From positions 310,001 to 374,000 of the forward strand of contig CABUFC010000001.1 of NCBI GenBank assembly GCA_902490735.1: 64,000 bases of DNA, written 5' to 3'. This DNA is from an uncultured Oscillospiraceae bacterium (GTDB taxonomy: Bacteria; Bacillota; Clostridia; Oscillospirales; Acutalibacteraceae). Shown in pieces: positions 50,740 through 60,459 of the stretch. The stretch's first letter is position 1, and each line of letters opens with the position of its first letter. The translations under genes and the position numbers were made by a program. The notes below the pieces were generated by a model that saw nothing but the letters and a program-made list of their open reading frames with translations, searched no databases and was not told where the DNA came from.

Positions 50740-51369
50740 TTATAAATCAAATAAATTAATGAAAGATACAGATAGAAGCGCATCTAACAGACAGGATGAC
50801 GCATACAAAATCAAAACAAACAATTGCCTTTTACAATATATTTTAAAGTCGCCATATAAGTTGCGAGTAATTACTGCACCGGGAAAAACAAGTCTTGTAA
50901 GCGCAATGGAAAAGCCAAACGACTCACGCGAAGAGAGCATTATTGCAAAAAAAGAAATGCATGCAGGAGCAATTACAATTAAAATATTAAATAGCATTCC
51001 CATAAGCCCCATAGATACAAACATTTCGGATAAAATTCTTCCAATAAAGATTCCTCTGTAAAAGCAAACAAGTATTGAACCAAAAGTACCAACCATGCAT
51101 GTACCAAATAAAAACAAAATTGCTATATAAGGCAATATTTCTAAAAAAGATCCGTATAAAACCACTAAAAAGCTTTTGCCCTTTCTTGCTTGAATAAAAC
51201 TTTGAAGAAAGCTATCTGAAAAAGCAAAAAAATTAAATCGCGTACTAAGGCATCCAATAATAATGCCTAAAATTATAGTGATAAAAATAAATATTAAGCT
51301 ATTATTATTAACTAAAACATTAAGTAATTTTTTTGAGTTTTTATCTTTTATATTGGTTGTCCTTTGCAT
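50740..51369 (-). CDS. spoIIM: Stage II sporulation protein M
   Basis: This 209-aa protein has about five transmembrane helices (near 28-48, 70-95, 100-125, 125-147 and 180-202) and the SpoIIM-like central stretch YGSFLEILPYIAIL, then GTCMVGTFGSILVC with FYRGIFIGRIL. SpoIIM works with SpoIID and SpoIIP in the engulfment complex. Size fits (B. subtilis SpoIIM is about 214 aa) and the adjacent xerD gene repeats the Bacillus spoIIM-xerD order. Sequence divergence keeps the call below certainty. Confidence 0.78.
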   Translation of the reverse strand: MQRTTNIKDKNSKKLLNVLVNNNSLIFIFITIILGIIIGCLSTRFNFFAFSDSFLQSFIQARKGKSFLVVLYGSFLEILPYIAILFLFGTCMVGTFGSILVCFYRGIFIGRILSEMFVSMGLMGMLFNILIVIAPACISFFAIMLSSRESFGFSIALTRLVFPGAVITRNLYGDFKIYCKRQLFVLILYASSCLLDALLSVSFINLFDL

Positions 51370-51424
51370 GACATTTCCTCCTCTTTGTAAATAAGTATGA
51401 GGAAGAAAAAAGAATTATGCAAAA

Positions 51425-52216
51425 TTACTTGGACAATTCTTGTGATCTTTTAAAAGCGCCATTAACAGCGGCTTTTACAGATGTGTCAAAACCAAATTTA
51501 TCCATCTCGGCAAGGCCGGCAACAGTTGTGCCGTTTGGTGATGAAACCATTTTTATAAGCTCATCCACAGAATAATCCGAATTAAGCATCATAGAAGCGC
51601 TTCCTAATAATGTTTGCTTGGCTAATAAACCGGCTGATTGTTCATCCAAACCTAACGAAACAGCTTCTTCTATAAGCTTTTTGCAAAATCTGAAGCAAAA
51701 AGCCGGGCCGCTTCCGGACAAAGCCGTAACAACATCAAACATATCTTCAGAAACTGTAACGGTTTTACCGCAAGAATCAAAAATCCCTTTAATAAAAGAA
51801 AATTCATCATCATTGCAGCCGCTATTATAAAGTGCTGCAGCGCCTGCATTATACATTAAACATACATTCGGCATCACTCTGATAATTTTAGGTTCAAAAG
51901 AAAAATAACTGCAGATTTTACCTGTGTTTACACCGGCAGCTATCGATACCAAACAATGATTAGATGTTAGCGATTTTGATAATGTTTTTAACACATCATC
52001 AATCACTTGCGGTTTTACACACAAAAACAAATAATTACACTTGCTAGACAGTTCTTCAATAGAATCAACTTTATTAATTCCAAGCGAAGAAATCTTATCA
52101 GCAATCAAATCAAATGCAAAAATATTATCAGGTTTTATGTAACCTGAAATAATCGATCCTTTGATTATTGCAGAAGCCATGTTGCCACAACCGATAAATC
52201 CAATATTATTAGCCAT
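51425..52216 (-). CDS. proC: Pyrroline-5-carboxylate reductase
   Basis: This 263-aa enzyme makes proline by reducing pyrroline-5-carboxylate with NAD(P)H. It has the dinucleotide-binding start IGFIGCGNMASAIIKG, CVKPQVI, the ALSGSGPAF signature and TLLGSASMM, then SSPNGTTVAGL. Length is standard. It has its own promoter (TTGACA, 18 bases, TAAACT) and AGGAG before the ATG. No other proline genes are nearby. Confidence 0.96.
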   Translation of the reverse strand: MANNIGFIGCGNMASAIIKGSIISGYIKPDNIFAFDLIADKISSLGINKVDSIEELSSKCNYLFLCVKPQVIDDVLKTLSKSLTSNHCLVSIAAGVNTGKICSYFSFEPKIIRVMPNVCLMYNAGAAALYNSGCNDDEFSFIKGIFDSCGKTVTVSEDMFDVVTALSGSGPAFCFRFCKKLIEEAVSLGLDEQSAGLLAKQTLLGSASMMLNSDYSVDELIKMVSSPNGTTVAGLAEMDKFGFDTSVKAAVNGAFKRSQELSK

Positions 52217-52240
52217 AAAAACACTCCTAATAGTTTATAT

Positions 52241-52270
52241 AGTTTACCATTTATTAGCCTTATTTGTCAA
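52241..52270 (-). promoter_or_regulatory. Promoter of proC
   Basis: On the minus strand TTGACA (52265-52270) and TAAACT (52241-52246) are 18 bases apart, shortly before the proC start. Confidence 0.65.
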
Positions 52271-52363
52271 TTACAAGTTTGTAATTTTTTGTTTTATGTA
52301 AAGTTATTATGTAAACCACATTATTTAGTATTCAGGTGAGTGCTAAAGCACAAAATTTGGTGT

Positions 52364-52387
52364 AAAAAAAGACGGCCCAGCCGTCTT
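52364..52387 (-). terminator. Terminator after bofA
   Basis: AAGACGGC and GCCGTCTT pair around CCA, followed on the minus strand by a run of T. The stem overlaps the bofA stop codon. Confidence 0.9.
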
Positions 52388-52649
52388 AAATAAATATAAT
52401 TTGTAAAATCAGCATGCTGATCACCGCCGGTATGCCCCCTACCGATGCCGACACAACCGTATAAGCATTATATGTGATCCCTATTCCGATATATTTTCCT
52501 ATAACATTAACAAGCACCAAACTTACAATACCTACAATCGAATATAAAAACAGATATGTAACAGGTTCTTTCGTCTGCAGTAAAAAAACAGCATAAATCA
52601 ACAAATAAATTATGGCTGTTGCAATAACAAAATAAAAATATACATTCAT
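52386..52649 (-). CDS. bofA: Pro-SigK processing inhibitor BofA
   Basis: This 87-aa membrane protein has the same length as B. subtilis BofA and two to three hydrophobic helices (3-24, 32-50 and 70-87). The conserved segment NVIGKYIGIGITYNAYTVV is followed by GGIP. Asn48, Asn61 and Thr64, which I recall as important for inhibition in B. subtilis, occupy identical positions. BofA blocks the intramembrane protease SpoIVFB until SpoIVB (encoded at 17.4 kb) relieves it. I set the start at 52649, after AAAGGA; the upstream 16 codons have no support. Confidence 0.9.
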   Translation of the reverse strand: MNVYFYFVIATAIIYLLIYAVFLLQTKEPVTYLFLYSIVGIVSLVLVNVIGKYIGIGITYNAYTVVSASVGGIPAVISMLILQIIFI

Positions 52650-52705
52650 AATAATTGTCCTTTTAGGTTTTAATAAAATATATTGAACCTTGGACAAAAT
52701 TATTC

Positions 52706-53704
52706 TTACTTTTTATATTTTTGAACCGCTCGCTCCGACTTTACTCTTACCTCTTCCCTAAGATACGGAGGTGTTAATACTTCAACCTCGTCTGAAAATT
52801 GAAGCAGCCAGTTCGTAAGTCCGGCACTTATCATGGTTTCTGCAATAAATTTAAAATGTTCATCATCGTGTTTTTTTACGTTTATTTCTCGCCCGAACCG
52901 ATCAATTGCTTGTTCAATAAAAGAATTTTTACAAAGAAGCTCTACGCTTGCTTTTTTCCCTCCAAACATGTTAAATACCTTATTCATATAGTCTGCCACA
53001 TCAAAATAGTTTTTATATGCGCTAACTTCACTAAAATGGCGCGACTTTTCATTGGTAATTTTGCAGGAACGTATTCTGTCAATTCTTAAATGGATTAAAT
53101 TATTATATTTTTCGTTGTTACCAATAAGATAGTATTTATCTTCAACCCAGGACAGCGCATACGGGCTTATCTTAAAAGTCTTATATTCCTCTTTTATTTC
53201 GCCAAAACTAAACGAATGCCTAATGTAATTAAATTTAATTTTTTTATTAAGTTCGATCGCATTTTGGATGTTAAAAATTGTATAGTAAATTTCTTCGTTA
53301 TCACTTTTATTTCGCTTATCTATAAAAGTGTGTTTATCAAGTTTTTTTGCGTCATAAACACTTAAATATTTTTTAAGCTTTACTATTATTTCTTTTGTCT
53401 TTTTGTTCGAAATAAATCCTGCCGATAAAACCGCATCAATAAGCAAGTATATTTCCGGAAGCTCAAAATCGCGCTCTGCTAAAAAATAGCCCGCTTTTGG
53501 AGAACGGGTATTTATAATGTCAAATCCCGCTTGAGTCAGCACAAAAATATCATCATAAATCGCTTTGCGGTTGACTGTTATTCCATCGGAATAAAGCATG
53601 TCAATTATTTCCGACGACGATAAAGGATGATTCTCGTCAGAATAGGTCTTTAATATTTCTAAAATTTTTAACAGTCTTGCTTTGCCGCCGGTAGATGAAC
53701 TCAT
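52706..53704 (-). CDS. WYL-domain transcriptional regulator
   Basis: This 332-aa protein has an N-terminal winged helix (KARLLKILEILKTY to KAIYDDIFVLTQAGFDI), a WYL domain in the middle (KISPYALSWVEDKYYLIG, then LIHLRIDRI) and a C-terminal WCX extension. Such regulators often sense nucleic acid or nucleotide ligands and respond to DNA damage. It starts within two bases of the upstream toprim gene and is likely coexpressed with it. Target genes are unknown. Confidence 0.9.
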   Translation of the reverse strand: MSSSTGGKARLLKILEILKTYSDENHPLSSSEIIDMLYSDGITVNRKAIYDDIFVLTQAGFDIINTRSPKAGYFLAERDFELPEIYLLIDAVLSAGFISNKKTKEIIVKLKKYLSVYDAKKLDKHTFIDKRNKSDNEEIYYTIFNIQNAIELNKKIKFNYIRHSFSFGEIKEEYKTFKISPYALSWVEDKYYLIGNNEKYNNLIHLRIDRIRSCKITNEKSRHFSEVSAYKNYFDVADYMNKVFNMFGGKKASVELLCKNSFIEQAIDRFGREINVKKHDDEHFKFIAETMISAGLTNWLLQFSDEVEVLTPPYLREEVRVKSERAVQKYKK

Positions 53705-53705
53705 T

Positions 53706-54284
53706 TTACTTTCCCCTAATATAGTCGCAAAAAGTGTAATATTTATCGGTATTGTTAATTATTTCCAAAAGCATAGTAGTTGAAATATTGTCCGGCAAAT
53801 CCAGTTTTTTTAAAAGTGTTTTGCGTAAAGATTTAGAATTATCTTTACCGTAAATGCCAAGTTCATATAGATCGTACTTAGAAACATTGCCATACTGCTT
53901 TTTGTCACCAGTGGCACCGCACGAAACTAAAACATCGATTATGATTTGCCTATCTATGCCTTCAACGCCAAGAAATCCTTCTTTTGAAAAACTGCTTTTC
54001 CTCTTTTCTTTACCACGAATTTGAGGGGTTAAAGCTTGAATGATTTTTTTATTAGGCAATATCGATTTAATATGATTTCTAATAATTAAACCTGCCGAAT
54101 CACTATCGGTCAAAATTATTATGCCTTCGCTTGAAACTTCTTTTAAAAGAGCTTTGGTTTTATTGTCAGAAAACACCCCAAAGCCGTTGACCGGTATGAT
54201 AATACCGTCAATAAAAGAAGATAAAAAGGCTTTATCGCATTTGCCTTCAACAATTAATGGGTATTTTAATTTTAATTTTTCCAT
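53706..54284 (-). CDS. Toprim-domain ribonuclease M5-like protein
   Basis: This 192-aa protein begins with a toprim domain: LIVEGKCDKAFL (Glu of motif 1), IIILTDSDSAGLIIRN (the DxD motif) and the later KRKSSFSKEGFLGVEGI, which parallels the GKGLGVEH region of RNase M5. RNase M5 matures 5S rRNA. However, the usual rnmV neighbour rsmA is absent and the sequence is divergent, so it may be a paralogue. The start chosen is the ATG at 54284, just after the holA stop; no ribosome binding site is visible, suggesting coupling. Confidence 0.7.
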   Translation of the reverse strand: MEKLKLKYPLIVEGKCDKAFLSSFIDGIIIPVNGFGVFSDNKTKALLKEVSSEGIIILTDSDSAGLIIRNHIKSILPNKKIIQALTPQIRGKEKRKSSFSKEGFLGVEGIDRQIIIDVLVSCGATGDKKQYGNVSKYDLYELGIYGKDNSKSLRKTLLKKLDLPDNISTTMLLEIINNTDKYYTFCDYIRGK

Positions 54285-54286
54285 AT

Positions 54287-55309
54287 TTATAAACAAGATA
54301 TGATATTAATTACCATTATTTCGATTTCAGTTTCCGCATTGTTGCCCTTTATGGCAGCGTCAAATTCAAGTGCGGTAGAAATTATATTTTTTAAACTATA
54401 CAATTCGATACGCCTAGCTGAATTTTTAGCATTTTTTATTCTAAACGCTCGGTTACTTGGTATTTCAAAATCTTGTAAAATATCACTATCTTTTTTTCTT
54501 GCAATTTCTGCACACTTACAGTAAAAAATATCGAGAAAACAGCTGCAAATTTCATTATATATTGCAGGGATAGGTACTTTTTGATCTATTAAGCGACGAA
54601 GCAATAATAACGCATTATTGGCATCTTTTAATAGAATATACTTAGAAATATTATAAATACTGGACTCAAACGATTGTGAACAAACGCTAAAAATATCCTC
54701 TTTTGTTATTTCTCCGCTTTGTTTATATGAGCAAAGTTTTTCTAATTCGTTTACAAGTATATTTATTTCATCAGAACAATAATCGACCAAAAAATCAGCG
54801 GTTTGTTTTGAAAGCAATACACCGCGTTTTTCGGCGCCTTTTATAAGCATGGATGAAAGTTCGCTTTTGGTTTTATGAGCAATATTTACTACAGCAAAGG
54901 AATTATTTTCGAATAAACTAATTAAAGTTTTTAACCTGGAGCTTCGCTTTACTTCAATAACATTTGAATCAAAGGTTAAAACTAAAACGTTATCATAATT
55001 ATAATTTTTAATTAATTCTTTTAGTTTTGAGAAATTCTCAGCAGACATATCGTCAACTGCTATATTGGACGCAACAATGCATTTTCGTCCGTTTAAAAAA
55101 GAGAACTGCAAAAGAGCATCGGTAATATCGGATATTTCAATATCATTATCAAACTTAATAATATCAAAATCTCCGCCTGTTTCGGTAACTTTTTCCGAAA
55201 TCTTATCTGAATAATTTTTAATTAAATAAGAATCATCACCGTACAGCAAATACGCTGCTTTAGTACATCCGTTTTTTATATCTCTTTTTAAATCTAATTC
55301 CGAAAGCAT
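54287..55309 (-). CDS. holA: DNA polymerase III delta subunit
   Basis: This 340-aa clamp-loader subunit opens AAYLLYGDDSYLIKNYSDKI, typical of HolA, and has three-domain architecture with the AAA-like core (LVLTFDSNVIEVKRSSRLKT) and a C-terminal helical collar (RIELYSLKNIISTALEFDAAIKG). The start at 55309 follows GAAGGTGA and overlaps nothing. comEC-holA adjacency is common in Firmicutes. It loads the sliding clamp during replication. Confidence 0.93.
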   Translation of the reverse strand: MLSELDLKRDIKNGCTKAAYLLYGDDSYLIKNYSDKISEKVTETGGDFDIIKFDNDIEISDITDALLQFSFLNGRKCIVASNIAVDDMSAENFSKLKELIKNYNYDNVLVLTFDSNVIEVKRSSRLKTLISLFENNSFAVVNIAHKTKSELSSMLIKGAEKRGVLLSKQTADFLVDYCSDEINILVNELEKLCSYKQSGEITKEDIFSVCSQSFESSIYNISKYILLKDANNALLLLRRLIDQKVPIPAIYNEICSCFLDIFYCKCAEIARKKDSDILQDFEIPSNRAFRIKNAKNSARRIELYSLKNIISTALEFDAAIKGNNAETEIEIMVINIISCL

Positions 55310-55313
55310 AACA

Positions 55314-57413
55314 TCACCTTCTATCAAGAACAAACTCCGTTGTGTTTTTTATCCAAATAATCGAATCGTTGTTTTCAATTTCTTCTTTTTCTTCTTTATT
55401 TAAAGAACCAATTATTAAATTAGCGCCGCATTTACTTATATCGTTATAGTAATTATAAGTTATCAGTACATCACAAGAAAAGTCGATATAAGATAAATTA
55501 TAATCAAATATAATTTTACTGTCGGGCGTAAATATTACAATATACTCGCCGTTATTTTTAACTGATATGTTGCCATATGTAAAGGCTTTATCATACAGCG
55601 CCAGCTCGTTTACGTTTAAATACTTAATAACATTTTCAAATCCGCCGTAAAAGGCTTCATCATCATTCGGGATATACAGCAAATCTATATAGCGCTTTCC
55701 TTTATATAAAAGCATAGAATTGATTTCATCGTATTGGTATTCACTGCTTCCGGATCCTACCATTACGCTATCATCTTTGTAGGATACCATAAAACAAACG
55801 CCGTTACCGGAAGAAACAAAATCTATGACAGTCTCAGGTTCGCTTATAGCATATGGCACGATCGCTACAGCAAGCGCTATAATCATTAAAGAAATTACGA
55901 TTTTAAGCGATACTCTTCTAAAATTAATATATTCTTTAAAATTATGGCGAATAATAAAAAGTATTAAGGCTAAAAGAGCAATTATCCACGCCACAAAAAT
56001 TTGCGGACGAATCTCAATCGATGCAAAAGGCAATTCACCAAGATTGTTTACAACAAAATAGATATACTTTGAAATAATTGATATTCCAAACATAACGGGA
56101 ATCGCGAGCATAGCCACAAAAGGAATTAAACAAATTATAATACCAATAAGTGTTAAGATTAAAAGTAGTGTTACCGCAAATGAAACAAGAATATTTGTTA
56201 TTGGAGCAATAACTGAAATATACCCAAAAACAAATATCGAAATCGGCATTATTGCAAAAGAGGCCGAAACAGTCTGAGCAAATATCAGTGCAAAAACTTT
56301 ATATACATATGCAAGCTTCCCTTTTAGATGTACCTTACATAATAAATCGTAAATGTATGGACAAATAAATATAATTCCAAATGTTGCACCGGCAGAAAGC
56401 AAATAACCGACATTTCCAAACGAAAATGGATTTATAATTAATATTATAAAGGTCGCAAGACCCAATGAATTAAGTGCGTCACTTCTTCTAAAAAATATCT
56501 TTCCGATAAAATATACTATGTAAGTTAGTCCGGCGCGCATTATGCTTGCCGAAAATCCGCATATTCCCATTACAGCAAAAATGGAAATCAACGATAAAAT
56601 GTTTTTGGTTTTATAAGACAGTTTAAGTTTTGAAAACAACTTCATTAAAAACTGAACAATTATCGACAAATGAAGTCCCGATACAACAAGCATGTGCGTT
56701 ATACCGGCCGTTTTCGAATTAGTTAAAAACCGCAAAGAAAGATAAGTTTTATCGCCGAGAATTACAGCACTGTCAAGCGATGCGTCCTCATAAGATAAAT
56801 TTTTAAATAAAATGTTTTTAATTCTATTGGCAATTATTTGAAAATAGTAATTAACGGGGTAATGCTCAGTTTTTTCAGCAGATAATACTTTTATTTTTCT
56901 TGCAGTAAGAAAAATATTATTAGAATAATTATAGGCTTTATAATTACTGCTTTTTAATGATTCAAACGAAAGATTTAATTTTACTTTCATGTATGGGGCA
57001 AATTCAATTCCCGAAATATTCCCAAAACTAATTTTAACTTTGTGTTTATCAAAATAACTGCCGTCGTTCAGTTTAATTTCATCAAGATCCAACGTGTAAT
57101 AATTTCCGTGCTCGTTAGTATAATCAACGTCACTAATAACACCGGAAACTATAGCCTCTTTATCATCCAGAGATTGAATTTCACTAACCTTATAAAGATT
57201 AAAAAATCCAACAGACATAAATACAATCGATAATGCAAGGCATACAATTATATTAAACCGCGACTTAATTTTAATAAAGCTGAAAATTGCAAGTAAAATA
57301 AATAAAAGAATAATTTGAACAACTGCAATTTCAACCGGAAAATATAAAAAGGTTGCAGAAGCTAGCAGAGCAATTATTCCGGTGTAAAATAAAACTCTTA
57401 CCATATCGTACAA
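55314..57413 (-). CDS. comEC: ComEC/Rec2 DNA-uptake channel protein
   Basis: This 699-aa protein has an N-terminal OB-fold DUF4131 region (about 20-190), the Competence domain of multiple membrane helices (about 200-500; THMLVVSGLHLSIIVQF is the family motif) and a C-terminal beta-lactamase-like domain. That last domain has lost the HxHxDH metal motif: the equivalent region reads YIPNDDEAFYGG, and the DVGQGDA opening is DFVSSGNGV. The pore part should still work, but nuclease activity of the C-terminal domain is doubtful. It imports single-stranded DNA in transformation; no comEA is adjacent. Confidence 0.92.
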   Translation of the reverse strand: MYDMVRVLFYTGIIALLASATFLYFPVEIAVVQIILLFILLAIFSFIKIKSRFNIIVCLALSIVFMSVGFFNLYKVSEIQSLDDKEAIVSGVISDVDYTNEHGNYYTLDLDEIKLNDGSYFDKHKVKISFGNISGIEFAPYMKVKLNLSFESLKSSNYKAYNYSNNIFLTARKIKVLSAEKTEHYPVNYYFQIIANRIKNILFKNLSYEDASLDSAVILGDKTYLSLRFLTNSKTAGITHMLVVSGLHLSIIVQFLMKLFSKLKLSYKTKNILSLISIFAVMGICGFSASIMRAGLTYIVYFIGKIFFRRSDALNSLGLATFIILIINPFSFGNVGYLLSAGATFGIIFICPYIYDLLCKVHLKGKLAYVYKVFALIFAQTVSASFAIMPISIFVFGYISVIAPITNILVSFAVTLLLILTLIGIIICLIPFVAMLAIPVMFGISIISKYIYFVVNNLGELPFASIEIRPQIFVAWIIALLALILFIIRHNFKEYINFRRVSLKIVISLMIIALAVAIVPYAISEPETVIDFVSSGNGVCFMVSYKDDSVMVGSGSSEYQYDEINSMLLYKGKRYIDLLYIPNDDEAFYGGFENVIKYLNVNELALYDKAFTYGNISVKNNGEYIVIFTPDSKIIFDYNLSYIDFSCDVLITYNYYNDISKCGANLIIGSLNKEEKEEIENNDSIIWIKNTTEFVLDRR

Positions 57414-57426
57414 CCCTAAAAAATTA

Positions 57427-57771
57427 TTAGCCGGCCGGCCACCCGAATTTACGTTTTCCCATTAAGTGAAAATGCAGATGCATAACGGTTTGTCCTCCGT
57501 ACTCTCCGCAATTATTTACCACCCTGTAACCTTCGCTAAGATCTAAATCAGAAGCTACTTTTGCAATCGCTTTAAAAATGGCCGCAACATAAAATGCATT
57601 ATCATCGTTAATATCATTTGCGCTTTTTATGTGCTTTTTCGGCACAAATACCACATGCACCGGAGCTTGAGGCTCTATATCGTTAAATGCATAAACATAT
57701 TCATCTTCATAAACCTTTGCAGACGGTATTTCACCTTTGATTATTTTACAAAACAAGCAATTTTCGTTCAT
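57427..57771 (-). CDS. HIT-family nucleotide-binding protein (HINT-like)
   Basis: This 114-aa protein has the histidine triad HLHFH (His98, His100 and His102) and the family opening NCLFCKIIKGEIPS, with zinc cysteines at 5 and 8. HINT proteins hydrolyse AMP-lysine or other purine phosphoramidates. GGQTVMHLHFHLMG is fully conserved. It follows alaS by nine bases, a neighbour relation that may reflect release of aminoacyl-adenylate side products. Confidence 0.95.
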   Translation of the reverse strand: MNENCLFCKIIKGEIPSAKVYEDEYVYAFNDIEPQAPVHVVFVPKKHIKSANDINDDNAFYVAAIFKAIAKVASDLDLSEGYRVVNNCGEYGGQTVMHLHFHLMGKRKFGWPAG

Positions 57772-57780
57772 ATTTACTCC

Positions 57781-60354
57781 TTAAATAAAATCAAAAACAG
57801 ATTTTAAAGCTTCGTCCGCTTTAGTTACATCTTTACCGCCGGCCATTGCAGTATCAGGTTTGCCGCCTCCGTTGCCGCCGGCAACTTGTGCAACACTTTT
57901 TACTATTTTTCCGGCATTCGCTCCGTTTTTAACGGCATCTTTGCCGCAAGAAACTAAAAATGTAAGTTTATTTACGTTAACTGCCGCAAAAACTACAATA
58001 ACATTAGAGCACTTGTCTTTAATTAAGTCGCTTATTTGCCTTAATTTATCAACTTCAGTGTCTTTAAACTTATGGCAAATCACATCAAAACCATTAACAT
58101 TTTTAGCAGATTTAATAAAATCATCAACAGAACTCGACGCTAATTTTTGTTCAGCAGCAGCAAGTTTTTTAGAAACAGACTTTAACTCTTCTGCAAACTG
58201 GAGAGCTTTTTCAGGCAGTTCAAAAACATTTTGAACCTTTAAATTTGCAGCAGAATTTACAGCAATGTTTTTATAGTTGTCTAATAATGAAATAACTTCA
58301 GCACCCGTTACAGCTTCAATTCTTCTAACGCCGGAAGCTACAGATGATTCGGTCAAAATTTTAAAAAGACAAATTTTTGATGAATTGTCCACGTGCGTGC
58401 CGCCGCAAAATTCAACAGAATAATCACCCACGCTAACAACACGAACATTTTTGCCGTATTTTTCGCCAAACAAAGCTATTGCACCTTTTTTACGTGCTTC
58501 TTCTATAGGCAAAACTTCAGTAGTTACATCGACACCATTTAAAATAATCTCGTTAACAGTATTTTCAACCGATTGAATTTCATCTGAAGTTAAAGCAGAA
58601 AAATGAGTAAAATCGAATCTTACTGTTTTTTCGTTTACATATTGCCCGGCCTGCTCTACGTGATTTCCTAATGTTTTTCTTAGTGCTGCCTGCAATAGGT
58701 GCGCCGCAGTATGATTGCGCATTATTGCCTGTCGTTTTTTAATGTCAATGTTTAGTGTGCAACCTGCACCAACTGTCGGCATATCGCCAACAAAACTTCC
58801 TTTATGAATAAACACACCGGAAGGAGTTTTTACAACATCGGATACTTCAAATCTTCCACCGGAAAATTCAATAACTCCGGTATCTGCAACCTGGCCGCCG
58901 CTTTCTGCATAAAAGCAAGTTTTATCCACTACAAGACAATCATCAGAAAATGCAAGTATTTCAGCGGAATCGGTAAATTTTTCGTAACCCGAAAATAATG
59001 TTGGTTTAATGTCCTTTAAAAAGTTGGACTTATCTTTCCAGCCCTCAATATTACTGTTTTTACGGGCATCTCTGGCTCTTTGCTTTTGCTTGTCCATAAG
59101 GCTATTAAACTCTTGCTCATCAACAGTAATACCCTTTTCTTCCAAAATATCTTTGGTAAGATCTAACGGAAAACCATAAGTATCATAAAGTTTAAACGCG
59201 TCAACGCCCGAAATAGTTGTTACATTTTTTTGCATTAACTCATTTAATATATTAAGGCCCTGATCAATGGTTTTGCCAAAGTTTTCTTCTTCGTTAAATA
59301 TTATCTTTTGAATAAGTTCCGACTTATCTTCAAGCTCCGGGTAAGCAGATTTGCTCTCACGAATTACAGAATTACAAAGCTTATACAAAAATGGCTCGTT
59401 AATTCCGATTAATCTGCCATGACGAGCGGCTCTTCTTAATAAACGACGAAGAACATATCCTCTGCCTTCGTTAGAAGGTAATACACCATCAGAGATCATA
59501 AATGTTGTTGATCTTATATGGTCGGTAATAACCCTTAGAGAAATATCATTCTTTTCATCTTTTTTATATTCCACTTTTGCCATTTCAGACAGATCGGACA
59601 TAATGTTTTTAATCGTATCAACCTCAAAAAGGTTATCTACTCCTTGAGATATGCATGCCAGTCTTTCAAGACCCATACCGGTATCAATATTTGGATGAGC
59701 AAGCGGGGTGTAGTTTCCTTTTCCGTCCGAATTAAATTGTGTAAAAACTAAATTCCAGAATTCAACATATCTATCACAATCACATCCAACACCGCAAGTA
59801 GGCTTATTACAGCCGTATTCTTCACCGCGATCATAATATATTTCGGAACAAGGGCCGCACGGACCTTGGCCTAATTCCCAAAAGTTATCCTCTTTACCAA
59901 GCCTTACAATATGCGAAGGGTCGACTCCAACATTCTTTGTCCAAATATCAAACGCTTCATCATCGTTTTCGTAAATGGTAATCCACAGTTTATCAACAGG
60001 CATTTCAAGAACTTTAGTTACAAATTCCCACGCCCAAGCTGTAACTTCCTTTTTAAAATAATCACCAAAAGAAAAATTGCCGAGCATCTCAAAAAATGTG
60101 CCGTGACGAGCAGTTTTACCAACTCTTTCAATATCCGGCGTACGAATACATTTTTGGCAGGTTGTAACTCTCTTTTTAGGGGGCGTCACCTCTCCTGTAA
60201 AATACTTTTTTAAAGGTGCCATACCGGCATTGATTAATAATAAAGAATTATCATCTTTCGGAATAAGCGGAAAACTATCCAATCTTAAATGATCCTTACT
60301 CTCAAAAAATGATAAAAATTTTTCACGCAAAGTGTTAAGCGAAAGCCAATCCAT
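57781..60354 (-). CDS. alaS: Alanyl-tRNA synthetase
   Basis: This 857-aa enzyme has a class II catalytic core (RDFF-like start MDWLSLNTLREKFLSFF, CQKCIRTPDIERVGKTARH, GCGPCSEIYYDRG-like QGPCGPCSEIYYDRG, DTGMGLERL), an editing domain with the zinc motif HTAAHLL and CGGTHVD, and a C-terminal oligomerisation domain with the glycine-rich GGNGGGKPD. Length is normal. I place the start at 60354, after GGAGAC. No T-box leader is present in the 90-base upstream region; a plain SigA promoter is. Confidence 0.98.
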   Translation of the reverse strand: MDWLSLNTLREKFLSFFESKDHLRLDSFPLIPKDDNSLLLINAGMAPLKKYFTGEVTPPKKRVTTCQKCIRTPDIERVGKTARHGTFFEMLGNFSFGDYFKKEVTAWAWEFVTKVLEMPVDKLWITIYENDDEAFDIWTKNVGVDPSHIVRLGKEDNFWELGQGPCGPCSEIYYDRGEEYGCNKPTCGVGCDCDRYVEFWNLVFTQFNSDGKGNYTPLAHPNIDTGMGLERLACISQGVDNLFEVDTIKNIMSDLSEMAKVEYKKDEKNDISLRVITDHIRSTTFMISDGVLPSNEGRGYVLRRLLRRAARHGRLIGINEPFLYKLCNSVIRESKSAYPELEDKSELIQKIIFNEEENFGKTIDQGLNILNELMQKNVTTISGVDAFKLYDTYGFPLDLTKDILEEKGITVDEQEFNSLMDKQKQRARDARKNSNIEGWKDKSNFLKDIKPTLFSGYEKFTDSAEILAFSDDCLVVDKTCFYAESGGQVADTGVIEFSGGRFEVSDVVKTPSGVFIHKGSFVGDMPTVGAGCTLNIDIKKRQAIMRNHTAAHLLQAALRKTLGNHVEQAGQYVNEKTVRFDFTHFSALTSDEIQSVENTVNEIILNGVDVTTEVLPIEEARKKGAIALFGEKYGKNVRVVSVGDYSVEFCGGTHVDNSSKICLFKILTESSVASGVRRIEAVTGAEVISLLDNYKNIAVNSAANLKVQNVFELPEKALQFAEELKSVSKKLAAAEQKLASSSVDDFIKSAKNVNGFDVICHKFKDTEVDKLRQISDLIKDKCSNVIVVFAAVNVNKLTFLVSCGKDAVKNGANAGKIVKSVAQVAGGNGGGKPDTAMAGGKDVTKADEALKSVFDFI

Positions 60355-60389
60355 AAAAAAAGTCTCCAAATAAATAAAATAACATATTT

Positions 60390-60418
60390 ATTATATATAA
60401 GTACACTAAAAATGTCAA
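60390..60418 (-). promoter_or_regulatory. Promoter of alaS
   Basis: On the minus strand TTGACA (60413-60418), a 17-base spacer and TATAAT (60390-60395) match the SigA consensus perfectly. Confidence 0.85.
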
Positions 60419-60430
60419 ATAAACAAATAA

Positions 60431-60455
60431 AAAAATTCCAAGCAAAGCTTGGAAT
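60431..60455 (-). terminator. Terminator after the lipoprotein gene
   Basis: ATTCCAAGC and GCTTGGAAT pair around a three-base loop; a run of T follows on the minus strand. Confidence 0.88.
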
Positions 60456-60459
60456 AATC

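Noticed and set aside
52294..52317. dif-like sequence: TTATGTAAAC beside a near copy
   Set aside because: The right half resembles a XerD half-site of Firmicute dif, but the left half is a direct repeat instead of the inverted XerC half-site, so it cannot be called dif.
60370..60459. Possible T-box leader for alaS
   Set aside because: The interval is 90 bases and is filled by a terminator and a consensus promoter; there is no room for a specifier stem or T-box motif.
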